A stretch of 34,225 bases of DNA from Bacillus sp. (in: firmicutes) (GCA_023666125.1 JAMPCN010000027.1:1-34225); one strand, 5' to 3'; counted from the stretch's first letter, positions 16,652-23,903 are shown. Notes: a model not told the origin generated them from the sequence alone. Program-made: numbers and translations.

Positions 16652-17369
16652 ATTTACCCTGCATATTCAATATTTCTTTGGATTCCAGGACAGCCCGCAT
16701 TGTGAATATATCCTCCGGAGTCGTAACTTTGATATTTTCTACCGGTCCGTCTATCAAATACAGTTGATGCCCATAATACTGCATCATGGTACAGGAATCT
16801 ATAAAATCTAATTTATTTTCTTTGATGGACTTTTCATGCGCCTTTAAAATATCTTCCAGCCAGAAACTCTGCGGCGCTTTCGCTATTCTGGAGCAGCTCC
16901 TGTCCGGCACTTCCCGAATCAGGTTATTATCTTCCACTACCAAAATTGTCTCTGTCACTTTAGAAGTTGTAATGGCGGAACCATATTTTTTTACACTGTT
17001 GATATTGTCATCAATGACATGGTGGTCAATAAACGGCCTTACGCCATCATGTATCAAAACAATCGCCTCTTCATAGGCAATCGCCTTGGCCGCCATCAGC
17101 GCATTGTAGATGGATTCCTGCCCCGTTGCGCCTCCGGTTACTATTGTCCTGACTTTCCGCAGATTATACTGCTCTGTCAATTCATTCAGGTATGAAATCC
17201 ATTCTTTTACACAGGAAACTACAACCGCATCTATATCGGGATGTGTATCAAATATCTGCAATGTATGTATAATAATAGGCTTACCATAGACTTGCAAAAA
17301 TTGTTTGGGCAATTCTTTTGTATGCATTCGTTTTCCCACTCCGCCTGCAAAGATAACACCTATATTCAT
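16644..17369 (-). CDS. Alditol-phosphate cytidylyltransferase, TarI/IspD family
   Basis: A 241-residue enzyme with FAGGVGKRM (7-15) and PKQF (21-24) for CTP binding, HDGVRPF (107-113), and a C-terminal NIKVTTPEDIF. The KEWISYLNELTEQYN region and the neighbourhood of CDP-alditol-using transferases favour TarI (ribitol 5-phosphate) or a related alditol phosphate over the isoprenoid enzyme IspD. It would make the CDP-alditol used by the three transferases downstream. ATG 17369 has AGGAGG 5 bases upstream; an in-frame extension to 17423 would run into the promoter and is rejected. It is the first gene of the operon of eleven genes ending at 5152. Confidence 0.85.
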   Translation of the reverse strand: MNIGVIFAGGVGKRMHTKELPKQFLQVYGKPIIIHTLQIFDTHPDIDAVVVSCVKEWISYLNELTEQYNLRKVRTIVTGGATGQESIYNALMAAKAIAYEEAIVLIHDGVRPFIDHHVIDDNINSVKKYGSAITTSKVTETILVVEDNNLIREVPDRSCSRIAKAPQSFWLEDILKAHEKSIKENKLDFIDSCTMMQYYGHQLYLIDGPVENIKVTTPEDIFTMRAVLESKEILNMQGKYD

Positions 17370-17394
17370 CCTGTCCTCCTGCATTTTTAATAGT

Positions 17395-17427
17395 ATTATA
17401 CTCACTTTGTATGCTATTTTCAATAGC
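17395..17427 (-). promoter_or_regulatory. Promoter and operator of the polymer operon
   Basis: TTGAAA (17418-17423), 17-base spacer, TATAAT (17395-17400): a near-consensus sigma-A promoter. The palindrome GCTATT-N3-AATAGC (17413-17427) is centred on the -35 box, so a bound protein would compete with RNA polymerase. This single site probably controls all eleven genes down to 5152. Confidence 0.75.
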
Positions 17428-17465
17428 GTTTTTATGCCGGTTTGACATTTATCACTTGCACTATG

Positions 17466-18017
17466 CTATCTTTTTCCCCCATTTTTCACGGTAGAGATAA
17501 TTCCTGTTGCAAAAATGCCCACTATCAGTAGAATAATAACTGCTCCCCATATTTTGGAACTTTTTGCTTTCGTCCTCTGGCGTTCCACCTCTTCTACGAC
17601 CAGCGCCCCTTCCATCTCTTCCACCGCAAACTCTTCGTCCAGTGCCTCCACATCCCTCTCTATCTCCGCAGTCCGTTCTATCGGAATGTAGGCGACAATA
17701 TCCTGATACCTGACCTGATACCAGCCTTCCGCTGTCTGTCCGGTCACAAAAATAGTATCACCACTATGATAGGTATGCAGTATCTCTGATTCATCATCTG
17801 GTAATACCCTCGCATCAGTCTCTTCTGTGGCCTCCATAATCTGATTCATCTGTGTAAGCTCACTGCTTCCGACCGCCGTTTTTTCTTCCTGCGCCCGCGC
17901 CTGCAACATGCCGGGCAGGCTCAACAAAACGCCTGCACTCATCATCACCGTGAGCAATGCTTTGACCGCCAAATTCTTTATGGGCTTTCTTGTTTTCGAT
18001 TTTCTTATTGTCAGCAT
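17466..18017 (-). CDS. Exported SH3b-domain protein with C-terminal membrane anchor
   Basis: A 183-residue envelope protein. A long signal peptide or signal anchor spans about residues 15-43 (ending LQARAQ). A bacterial SH3 domain covers about 62-117 (ARVLPDDESEILHTYHSGDT, then GWYQVRYQDIVAYIP), a fold that usually binds peptidoglycan. An acidic Glu-rich helix (118-145) and one C-terminal membrane helix (about 153-173) follow, with a basic tail. It may hold a wall-bound domain near the membrane. AAAGGAG precedes the ATG by 6 bases. It is transcribed from its own promoter with the same palindrome as the polymer operon and lies directly upstream of it. Confidence 0.75.
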   Translation of the reverse strand: MLTIRKSKTRKPIKNLAVKALLTVMMSAGVLLSLPGMLQARAQEEKTAVGSSELTQMNQIMEATEETDARVLPDDESEILHTYHSGDTIFVTGQTAEGWYQVRYQDIVAYIPIERTAEIERDVEALDEEFAVEEMEGALVVEEVERQRTKAKSSKIWGAVIILLIVGIFATGIISTVKNGGKR

Positions 18018-18117
18018 GTCTTACTCCTTTTCCTGATTTTACAAACGCTTCTTCTGCAAAATCACTATATCCATATTGTTTTCCGGATTTTGACTGGCTT
18101 TTGTATATTATCAATAC

Positions 18118-18150
18118 ATTTTATACCTATATATAGCTATTTTCAATAGC
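18118..18150 (-). promoter_or_regulatory. Promoter and operator of the SH3b gene
   Basis: TTGAAA (18141-18146), 17-base spacer, TAAAAT (18118-18123). The palindrome GCTATT-N3-AATAGC (18136-18150) again covers the -35 box in the same register as at 17413-17427. A leader of about 95 bases separates the promoter from the ATG; I see no strong hairpin in it. Confidence 0.65.
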
Positions 18151-18210
18151 ATTTTGAGCAAAAAATATCCTCATAAAACCCTCCTCATGTTGCATAGTTT
18201 TATCTGCTTG

Positions 18211-19029
18211 TCACATTCCAATCTTTTTATCACTATTTAAAATATGATTCACCAGCCACTCTGTCAAAAACTCCATAATCTCTTCAAGGGTCTCCTGCTG
18301 GTGCGTATCAATATGTTCCAAATCCATTTCCTCAAGCCTTGCCACAAAAGCGTCATGCGCTCTTTTCTGCGCCTCCAGCCCGCTGTAATGAATCTTTTCC
18401 ATGTAAAGTTCCTCGTCCTGAAAATGAAATTTCGTATAATCTTTTAATTCTTCCAGCAGCCGGATAATTTCATCATATTTATCCGTAATAAATTCATCCT
18501 CGATAACATGATGCACGTCTCCTATAATGCGGAATAATTCTTTATGTTCCTTATCGATAAGCGCAATCCCCGTCAGGTACTCTTCCGTAAACACAGGCGC
18601 CCCGTTTATTTCATCTGCATGTTTTAACTTGCCAATCATAAGGTCTGAACTGATAATATGTCTGTAGAGCCATGTAACAAGATATTTCAACAAATCCTCC
18701 AAAACGGCCTGCTGCTCATTATCCGAAGTAAAGGAATTGGTGATGCCGTTTATTTTATCGCAAAAGAAAAGATGCTGGCGTTTTTGCAATTCCAGTTCCG
18801 GATGCCGGATACGCGCCATATACTCTTCCTCATGCCGGAAATGCTCTTCCGCATAATTTCCCAAACGTTCCACCATCTCCCGGATACGGTCATATTTATC
18901 ATTCAAAATCTGGTTTTCCAATAACTCCTGTGTTTCATTTATGATACGAAACAGCTCCCTGTGTTCGTTATCAATTTCTTCCACTCCTATTAAGCAATCG
19001 TCAGTAAAATGATACATTTTAATACCCAT
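18211..19029 (-). CDS. Bacteriohemerythrin with two tandem hemerythrin domains
   Basis: A 272-residue soluble protein. Each half carries a full di-iron ligand set. Domain 1: H23 (DNEHRELF), H63 and E67 (HFRHEE), H86, H124 and D129. Domain 2: H162, H202 and E206 (HFQDEE), H225, H262 and D267. Single-domain bacterial hemerythrins are about 130-150 residues, so this is an internal duplication. The family reversibly binds oxygen and in anaerobes may buffer or sense oxygen or nitric oxide. ATG 19029 directly follows AAAGGA, too close to be ideal; the next ATG (19017) is 12 bases from it, so the start may be there. It stands alone, divergent from the Rpn nuclease gene. Confidence 0.9.
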   Translation of the reverse strand: MGIKMYHFTDDCLIGVEEIDNEHRELFRIINETQELLENQILNDKYDRIREMVERLGNYAEEHFRHEEEYMARIRHPELELQKRQHLFFCDKINGITNSFTSDNEQQAVLEDLLKYLVTWLYRHIISSDLMIGKLKHADEINGAPVFTEEYLTGIALIDKEHKELFRIIGDVHHVIEDEFITDKYDEIIRLLEELKDYTKFHFQDEELYMEKIHYSGLEAQKRAHDAFVARLEEMDLEHIDTHQQETLEEIMEFLTEWLVNHILNSDKKIGM

Positions 19030-19183
19030 TCCTTTCTCTCAGCCTGCGATATTTGACCGTAAGGTGTAAATTCATTCCGCTTTGCTGCTTGTTCCCATAC
19101 GGCGAATACGTTATATAGTATAGCACAAAATAATCTTGGATTCCATATGTTTATCAAGTTTGAGGCAATATAAAAAGAAATAA

Positions 19184-19212
19184 TTGCATTTTTCTTTTAA
19201 ATATGATATAAG
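19184..19212 (+). promoter_or_regulatory. Promoter of the Rpn-type nuclease gene
   Basis: TTGCAT (19184-19189), 17-base spacer, TATAAG (19207-19212), about 90 bases before the start codon. The rest of the 270-base divergent gap to the hemerythrin gene shows nothing else I can support. Confidence 0.5.
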
Positions 19213-19301
19213 TAATCCATATCCGGTCATTCGACCAATTCATTTGATGGAAAGCCGCCTGTGCGCTTTCTGTTATCTTACACCACGAAGGAGACATGTC
19301 T

Positions 19302-20291
19302 ATGAATCAAAAAACAACAAATCTTAAAAATGCAGCCTCAATTTTCAATCCAAATACTCTGCTTCCAAACGCCCACGGCAACCTCCCTTACGGCATGACG
19401 AACGACTACATGTTTCGGGCGGTTTTCCAGACCAACAACAAGGCTTTACGCGGTCTTATCCGTTCACTTCTGCATCTTCATGAAGAAGATATCTCATCCG
19501 TGGAAATCACAAATCCTATCATCTTAGGAGAATCCATTAAAAATAAGGAGTTTCGTCTGGACATTAATGTTAAACTAAATAACCGCTCCCGTATTAATCT
19601 TGAAATGCAGGTAACGGGCAGGCTTATCTGGTCCAACCGCTCCGTCAGCTATCTCTGCCGCTCTTTTGATATGCTCAATCACGGTCAGGATTATGCAGAG
19701 GTCAAACCCGTCATACATATCGGCTTTCTGGATTATACGCTGTTTCATGACTATCCTGAATTTTATGCCACTTATAAACTTCTTAACGTAAAAAATCATC
19801 ATCTTTATAGTGACAACCTGACCTTAAGTGTGGTAGACTTATCTCATATAGAGTTAGCAACTGATGACGACAAGGAATATCATATTGATTGCTGGGCTAA
19901 ACTTTTTAAAGCCACCACATGGGAGGAAATCAAGATGTTAGCAGCGAAGGACCAATACATTAACGAAGCGTCTAAAACCATCTTTCAGTTAAGCGCCGAA
20001 GACCAGATTCTCAAGCGCTGCCGCGACCGTGAAGAGTATTATCTGGATTTACGGGCGTATGAGAGAGAAGTTGCGGAGAATAAGAAGATGCTTGAGGAAG
20101 ATAGGAAGATACTTGAGGAAAAAGAGAAGATTATCAGTGAAAAGGATAAAATCATTGCCGGAGATAAAAAGGCTCTTTCCGAAAGTAAACAAATGATTGC
20201 CGAACAAGGCGCAAAACTGGCTGATAATGAAAAACTGATTAAAGCACTTCTCGATGAAATTGAAATGCTGAAATCAAATACAGGCAAATAG
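19302..20291 (+). CDS. Rpn-family PD-(D/E)XK nuclease (putative transposase-like)
   Basis: A 329-residue protein. The N-terminal GMTNDYMFRAVF is typical of Rpn/transposase_31-type proteins. The nuclease core is LDINV with D87 and NLEMQV with E101 and Q103, matching the D...ExQ pattern of these PD-(D/E)XK enzymes. The last 90 residues form a Lys/Glu-rich coiled coil with repeated EKEKIISEKDKII-like units. Family members promote RecA-independent recombination or cleave DNA; many copies occur in Clostridia, and some act in phage defence. ATG 19302 is 8 bases after AAGGAG; the ATG at 19296 would be only 2 bases away. No flanking inverted repeats show it is part of a transposon. Confidence 0.8.
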   Translation: MNQKTTNLKNAASIFNPNTLLPNAHGNLPYGMTNDYMFRAVFQTNNKALRGLIRSLLHLHEEDISSVEITNPIILGESIKNKEFRLDINVKLNNRSRINLEMQVTGRLIWSNRSVSYLCRSFDMLNHGQDYAEVKPVIHIGFLDYTLFHDYPEFYATYKLLNVKNHHLYSDNLTLSVVDLSHIELATDDDKEYHIDCWAKLFKATTWEEIKMLAAKDQYINEASKTIFQLSAEDQILKRCRDREEYYLDLRAYEREVAENKKMLEEDRKILEEKEKIISEKDKIIAGDKKALSESKQMIAEQGAKLADNEKLIKALLDEIEMLKSNTGK

Positions 20292-20430
20292 GACGGCGGG
20301 ATAAGAGGCATTCAAGCGGCTTTTCATAAAAATGCGCCGCTAAACTCTACCCTCATTGGATAGTTGTGTCTTTATATTCCCAATCACATGCGCATTATTT
20401 AAAAAACCAATATGATACGGTAAAAAAAGA

Positions 20431-20460
20431 TTGACTTTTAAAAAATATATTTGCTATAAT
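20431..20460 (+). promoter_or_regulatory. Promoter upstream of the MATE gene
   Basis: TTGACT (20431-20436), 18-base spacer, TATAAT (20455-20460). The predicted start is near 20467, only about 13 bases before the hairpin at 20480-20518. Confidence 0.7.
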
Positions 20461-20479
20461 ACATCCGTCGAGTGGCGAT

Positions 20480-20518
20480 AAGCGTAAATCCAGATTATGG
20501 GTTTACGCTTCTTTTTTT
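20480..20518 (+). terminator. Intrinsic terminator between promoter and MATE gene (attenuator or small RNA end)
   Basis: A 12-pair stem (one G-U), AAGCGTAAATCC with GGGTTTACGCTT around a 7-base loop, followed by CTTTTTTTG. It lies after the promoter and 38 bases before the MATE start codon. Most transcripts should stop here at about 50 nucleotides, so either MATE expression needs antitermination or the site makes a short RNA. Confidence 0.75.
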
Positions 20519-20556
20519 GCCCCGGACAATAGATTTGAGAAAGCGAGTGAAGAAAA

Positions 20557-21951
20557 ATGAATGAAAAAGAAAATAAAATGTCCTATATGCCTGTAAACAA
20601 ACTCATGATAACCATGGGCATCCCCATGATATTGTCCATGATGCTGCAAGCCGTTTATAATATTGTAGACAGCATTTTCGTCGGCGGCATAAGCGGCAGT
20701 GGCGAGCAGGCTCTAAATGCTCTGACCCTGGCATTCCCGGTACAGATGTTAATGGTAGCAATCGGAATCGGCACCGGCGTCGGCATGGGCGCAGTTATCT
20801 CTATGCGGCTGGGCGCACAAAATTATGAGCAGGCGGGTAAAACGGCAGGAAACGCTTTTTTTCTTGCTGTTATTATCTATGTTTTGTTTTTGTTCTTTGG
20901 CATATTCGGCGTGACGGCATATATCCAAAGCCAGACGCAAAACGGCCTGATAGCCGGTATGGCAGTCGGATATCTTAGAATATGCTGCACGCTTTCCTTT
21001 GGCATTGTATTTTTTTCCATATTTGAAAAATTACTGCAGGCAGCCGGCAAATCCATCTATTCTACGATTGCCCAGGTTACCGGTGCGGTTGTCAATATGA
21101 TTTTTGACCCGATATTCATATACGGCTGGCTGGGAATGCCGGCTCTCGGCGTCCGCGGCGCCGCCTATGCAACGGTTCTTGGACAAATTGTTTCTCTTAT
21201 AATTGCCGCCATCTTTCACTTTAAGAAAAATACGGAAATTAAAAACAGCTTGTCCTATCTGAAGCCCTCCATTCACCTGATAAGGGAAATATATGCCATA
21301 GGACTTCCGGCTATTATTGCACAGGCGCTTATGTCTGTTATGACCTATGGACTCAACCGGATTCTTGTTACAATAGATGAATCTGTCGTGACAGCCTATG
21401 GTCTGTTTTATAAAATCCAACAGTTTATCCTATTCGCCGCTTTTGGGCTTCGGGATGCCATCACGCCTATCGTTTCTTTCAATTACGGAAAACGGGATAA
21501 AACGCGTATTCAAAACGGTATCAAATATGGCTTGCTGGATACTCTGGTTATTATGTTGATTGGAACCTTTCTTTTGGAAATACTTGCAAAACCTTTCCCC
21601 GCACTGTTCGGATTAACCGGAAACACGAAAGAAATCTGCAGCGGCGCTATGCGCATTATCTCTCTCAGCTTTGTATTTGCAGGAGCGAATGTAGCCTTTC
21701 AGGGGATATTCCAAGCCTTGGAAGCCGGTCTGGAATCTCTTATTATTTCCATATGCAGACAATTTTTATTTGTACTGCCCACCGCATGGCTGTTTTCCAA
21801 AATAGCTGCCAATAATACAGCGATGACATGGGTTGTCTGGCTGACTTTTATCATTGCTGAAAGCATAAGCTGCCTTATTTCCGTTCTTTTTATGAAACGA
21901 ATTAAAAAACAAAAAATTAACCCTTTGACTTTGTCCGAAAAAATATGCTAA
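20557..21951 (+). CDS. MATE-family multidrug/cation efflux transporter
   Basis: A 464-residue membrane protein with about 12 helices in two homologous halves, the family norm. The start PVNKLMITMGIPMILSMMLQ and the following NIVDSIFVGGISG are strongly conserved in NorM/DinF-type MATE exporters, which expel cationic drugs or metabolites by Na+ or H+ antiport. The second half begins around residue 230 (LIREIYAIGLPAIIAQALMS). The substrate is unknown. The ribosome binding site is weak (GAGTGAAG region). A strong terminator between promoter and start codon suggests the gene is off by default. The promoter of the next gene overlaps its stop codon. Confidence 0.9.
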   Translation: MNEKENKMSYMPVNKLMITMGIPMILSMMLQAVYNIVDSIFVGGISGSGEQALNALTLAFPVQMLMVAIGIGTGVGMGAVISMRLGAQNYEQAGKTAGNAFFLAVIIYVLFLFFGIFGVTAYIQSQTQNGLIAGMAVGYLRICCTLSFGIVFFSIFEKLLQAAGKSIYSTIAQVTGAVVNMIFDPIFIYGWLGMPALGVRGAAYATVLGQIVSLIIAAIFHFKKNTEIKNSLSYLKPSIHLIREIYAIGLPAIIAQALMSVMTYGLNRILVTIDESVVTAYGLFYKIQQFILFAAFGLRDAITPIVSFNYGKRDKTRIQNGIKYGLLDTLVIMLIGTFLLEILAKPFPALFGLTGNTKEICSGAMRIISLSFVFAGANVAFQGIFQALEAGLESLIISICRQFLFVLPTAWLFSKIAANNTAMTWVVWLTFIIAESISCLISVLFMKRIKKQKINPLTLSEKIC

Positions 21952-21954
21952 ACT
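21925..21954 (+). promoter_or_regulatory. Promoter of the DUF2798-like gene
   Basis: TTGACT (21925-21930), 18-base spacer, TAAACT (21949-21954), the -10 box overlapping the MATE stop codon. The leader to the next start codon is about 150 bases. Confidence 0.5.
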
Positions 21955-21990
21955 ACAAAAGCAATAAAAATAACAGACATAAAGTGACAT

Positions 21991-22104
21991 AAACGACACA
22001 AGTAGTGCATTGCACATAAATCTGATTACGGTACATATGTTTTTATCTGTGATATCAGAATATGCAGCGGCTCGCTTGTGTCTTTTGTTTTGTCCAAAAG
22101 GAGG
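21991..22104 (+). promoter_or_regulatory. Structured 5' leader before the DUF2798-like gene, possible riboswitch
   Basis: GACACAAG (21995-22002) is perfectly complementary to CTTGTGTC (22075-22082) and can close a 72-base domain. Inside are a short GTGC/GCAC hairpin (22005-22015) and TCTGAT/ATCAGA (22021-22059), giving a three-way junction. Right after, CTTTTG (22082-22087) can pair with CAAAAG (22095-22100), which overlaps the AAAAGGAGG ribosome binding site. I see no match to a riboswitch consensus I know. Pairings are by eye. Confidence 0.35.
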
Positions 22105-22113
22105 AAATTTATT

Positions 22114-22686
22114 ATGCCCAGAAATCAAGCACAAAGAATGTTTTTTGCATTCGTAACCGTAGTCATTACCGTTCATGCCTATGTATTTTACAGTCTGTAT
22201 GTCATCAACGGAAACACTTTCCTAACATATGCCGGCCTTGCCTCCGGAACGCAGGTATCGCACGTTCTGGACGCTATCCGCATTCTGGGAGGCGTTGAAG
22301 TCTTTGGACACCGCATCCCCATCTGGGGCGTTGTTCTCATTGAATTTTGTCTGGCTTATCTGCTGGAGATTGTAATGGGAAGCCCTTGTTCCTTTAAACT
22401 TGCCTGCAAATGTTTTAATCCGAAAGAAACGCATCCCGTTCATTTTGAGTCCGCCATTATATGTGCGACCGTCGGTCTTATGTGTCCGGCTATGAGCTTT
22501 CTCGCGGCTATTTTGTACTATCCCTACAATGCAATGGATTTTAACATTTTCACACTCTTAGCAAACTGGCTGAAATTAGTATGCTTTAACTTTCCGTTTG
22601 CATTCTTTACACAGTTATTCTTCATCCAGCCGCTTGTACGGACGATATTCAAAATCGTGTTCCGCAAGGATATTGAGGCACGATAA
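22114..22686 (+). CDS. DUF2798-like membrane protein
   Basis: A 190-residue protein with four hydrophobic helices arranged as two similar halves. Each half has an N-terminal helix rich in aromatic residues and a second helix ending in an FPFAFFTQLFFIQPLVRTIF-like run, the recognisable DUF2798 pattern. The family is uncharacterised; members are small integral membrane proteins often encoded near transporters. AAGGAGG lies 9 bases before ATG 22114. It follows the MATE gene but has its own promoter and a long structured leader, so its control may differ from MATE. Its function is not known. Confidence 0.65.
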   Translation: MPRNQAQRMFFAFVTVVITVHAYVFYSLYVINGNTFLTYAGLASGTQVSHVLDAIRILGGVEVFGHRIPIWGVVLIEFCLAYLLEIVMGSPCSFKLACKCFNPKETHPVHFESAIICATVGLMCPAMSFLAAILYYPYNAMDFNIFTLLANWLKLVCFNFPFAFFTQLFFIQPLVRTIFKIVFRKDIEAR

Positions 22687-22721
22687 AAAAGTGCAGTTCC
22701 AGCGGCTTGCGCTCAAGTAAA

Positions 22722-22765
22722 ATACCTGCCGCTCTCACGAATGAATTTCCGTGGACGGCAGGTAT
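22722..22765. terminator. Bidirectional terminator between convergent genes
   Basis: ATACCTGCCG (22722-22731) and CGGCAGGTAT (22756-22765) form a perfect 10-bp stem, with an inner CACG/CGTG stem. T-rich sequence follows on both strands (weak on plus). It separates the DUF2798-like gene from the convergent kinase gene. Confidence 0.65.
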
Positions 22766-22770
22766 ATCAT

Positions 22771-23325
22771 TTATTGTTGCATAAAAGAATCAATTTTCCC
22801 TAACACTACAGAGTCTTTTTGATAGAAAAAGTCTGTAGCCTCCACTACCAATGTTTCTCCTATGACTTTTTCATTCCGAATCTTTTCCGCTGACTTAAGA
22901 AAATCTTCTTTTATATCAAGCGTAGTTGACAAATGGACGGGGTGGCGATTCTCTTCTTTCATGCGGTGAAGATATCTCTGGTACAACACTTCCGCATCTC
23001 CCTGCAAAACAAGCGTCAAAACAGCGTATTGATGTTCCGCGGCAATGGTATGTAACTTTTGCAGTTCTGATTCATGGAAATTCGCTTCCAGAATCACATC
23101 ATTGCCTGTCAGGGCAGTTTGTGAAAATATATGGCACATAATTTCTATCGTCGTATTGGAAAGCACCTTATTTTCCTCACGATTATGAAATCCAATATAA
23201 TCGCCTAAAATCTCTTTTATTGTATCTTTCTGAAATGCGGCGGTATGATATCTTTCTGATAATATTTTAGAAAATGTTGATTTTCCTGCGGCTATGTCAC
23301 CTGTAAGCAATAACAGTTTTTTCAT
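22771..23325 (-). CDS. P-loop kinase, AAA_33 / zeta-toxin-like family
   Basis: A 184-residue soluble protein. Walker A GDIAAGKST is at residues 9-17; QKDTIKE follows at about 32, and a second acidic motif VILEANFHE at about 77, as in small P-loop kinases that phosphorylate nucleosides, sugars or antibiotics. A lid-like region with R and H residues (YQRYLHRMKEENRHPVH) lies near 115-130. The substrate cannot be told. AGGAGG precedes the ATG by 6 bases. It stands alone between two terminators and has no partner gene resembling an epsilon antitoxin, so a housekeeping kinase is likelier than a toxin. Confidence 0.7.
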   Translation of the reverse strand: MKKLLLLTGDIAAGKSTFSKILSERYHTAAFQKDTIKEILGDYIGFHNREENKVLSNTTIEIMCHIFSQTALTGNDVILEANFHESELQKLHTIAAEHQYAVLTLVLQGDAEVLYQRYLHRMKEENRHPVHLSTTLDIKEDFLKSAEKIRNEKVIGETLVVEATDFFYQKDSVVLGKIDSFMQQ

Positions 23326-23350
23326 AGATAACCTCCTGATGATATATTGT

Positions 23351-23382
23351 AAAAACCCCCAATTTTTTTTAAAATTTGGGGG
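23351..23382 (-). terminator. Terminator of the first toxin-antitoxin operon
   Basis: CCCCC (23356-23360) pairs with GGGGG (23378-23382), extended by an A/T stem with one bulge. On the minus strand GGGGG is followed directly by TTTTT, a typical intrinsic terminator after the toxin gene. Confidence 0.75.
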
Positions 23383-23404
23383 TATTATTCAAATTACTGC
23401 ATAT

Positions 23405-23719
23405 TTACCTTTTAAGAATACTCTGCCAATCAGCCTTATTATACAAAATTCTGATTATGTACACTATGCCGTTTTGCATATCATAATAATAAAATATATT
23501 GTAGTTATCAAAGTATGCTATCCGTATGCCCATACGCCCTAATAGCTCCTCGCCAACCAACGGATGTCCTTCCGGATATTCTGCCAGTTTATCTACAATG
23601 CCCAAGATACCATCAGTTATCCGCCGTGCTGCCTGTGGATTACATAAATCAACAAAAATATAGTATTCTATGTCCAGCAAGTCATACTCTGCCGGTTCCG
23701 TAAATACTACTTTAGCCAC
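23405..23719 (-). CDS. RelE/ParE-family toxin
   Basis: A 104-residue basic protein. FTEPAEYDLLDIEYYI at the N-terminus, the central helix pair ending KLAEYPEGHPLVG, and the C-terminal strands RIAYFDNYNIFYYY and IVYIIRILYNKADW follow the ParE/RelE toxin fold. RelE members cut mRNA on ribosomes, and ParE members poison gyrase. The Tyr-rich core and DW ending look ParE-like, but activity is not certain. It starts with GTG at 23719, 8 bases after AAGGAG, and overlaps the antitoxin gene by 8 bases, so the pair is coupled. Confidence 0.8.
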   Translation of the reverse strand: MAKVVFTEPAEYDLLDIEYYIFVDLCNPQAARRITDGILGIVDKLAEYPEGHPLVGEELLGRMGIRIAYFDNYNIFYYYDMQNGIVYIIRILYNKADWQSILKR

Positions 23720-23876
23720 GTTCTTTTCTCCTTATTTCCATTTTCTCCCTTACTTCATCAATCGTGCTGGTTCTTCCCTCCTGCATAGCTTTATAGCCTT
23801 CGCCAATTAATCTATACAATTCCAATTTTGCAGTATCCGATGTGTCCGCAGTTATTTGTGGCTTAATTGCTATCAT
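23712..23876 (-). CDS. Antitoxin of the RelE/ParE module
   Basis: A 54-residue protein lying before the toxin gene and overlapping it, the standard antitoxin-first order. The C-terminal half (YKAMQEGRTSTIDEVREKME) is a helix of the kind that wraps a ParE-type toxin. The N-terminal half is too short for a classical DNA-binding domain, so autoregulation may be weak. ATG 23876 with AAAGGGTG upstream is preferred over an in-frame ATG at 23963, which would lie above the promoter. Confidence 0.7.
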   Translation of the reverse strand: MIAIKPQITADTSDTAKLELYRLIGEGYKAMQEGRTSTIDEVREKMEIRRKERG

Positions 23877-23903
23877 ATAATCACACCCTTTCCTATCAGT
23901 TAC

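Noticed and set aside
17370-17423. N-terminal extension of the cytidylyltransferase to 17423
   Set aside because: It would cover the -10 box and spacer of the promoter; ATG 17369 has an ideal AGGAGG.
17860-18114. 84-codon frame overlapping the start of the SH3b gene
   Set aside because: It is out of frame with a well supported gene, lacks a ribosome binding site and has no domain.
19302-20291. Rpn-type gene as an insertion sequence
   Set aside because: No terminal inverted repeats or target duplication could be seen around it.
20315-20341. AGCGGC/GCCGCT stem as terminator of the Rpn nuclease gene
   Set aside because: The loop is 15 bases, the stem only 6, and no T run follows.
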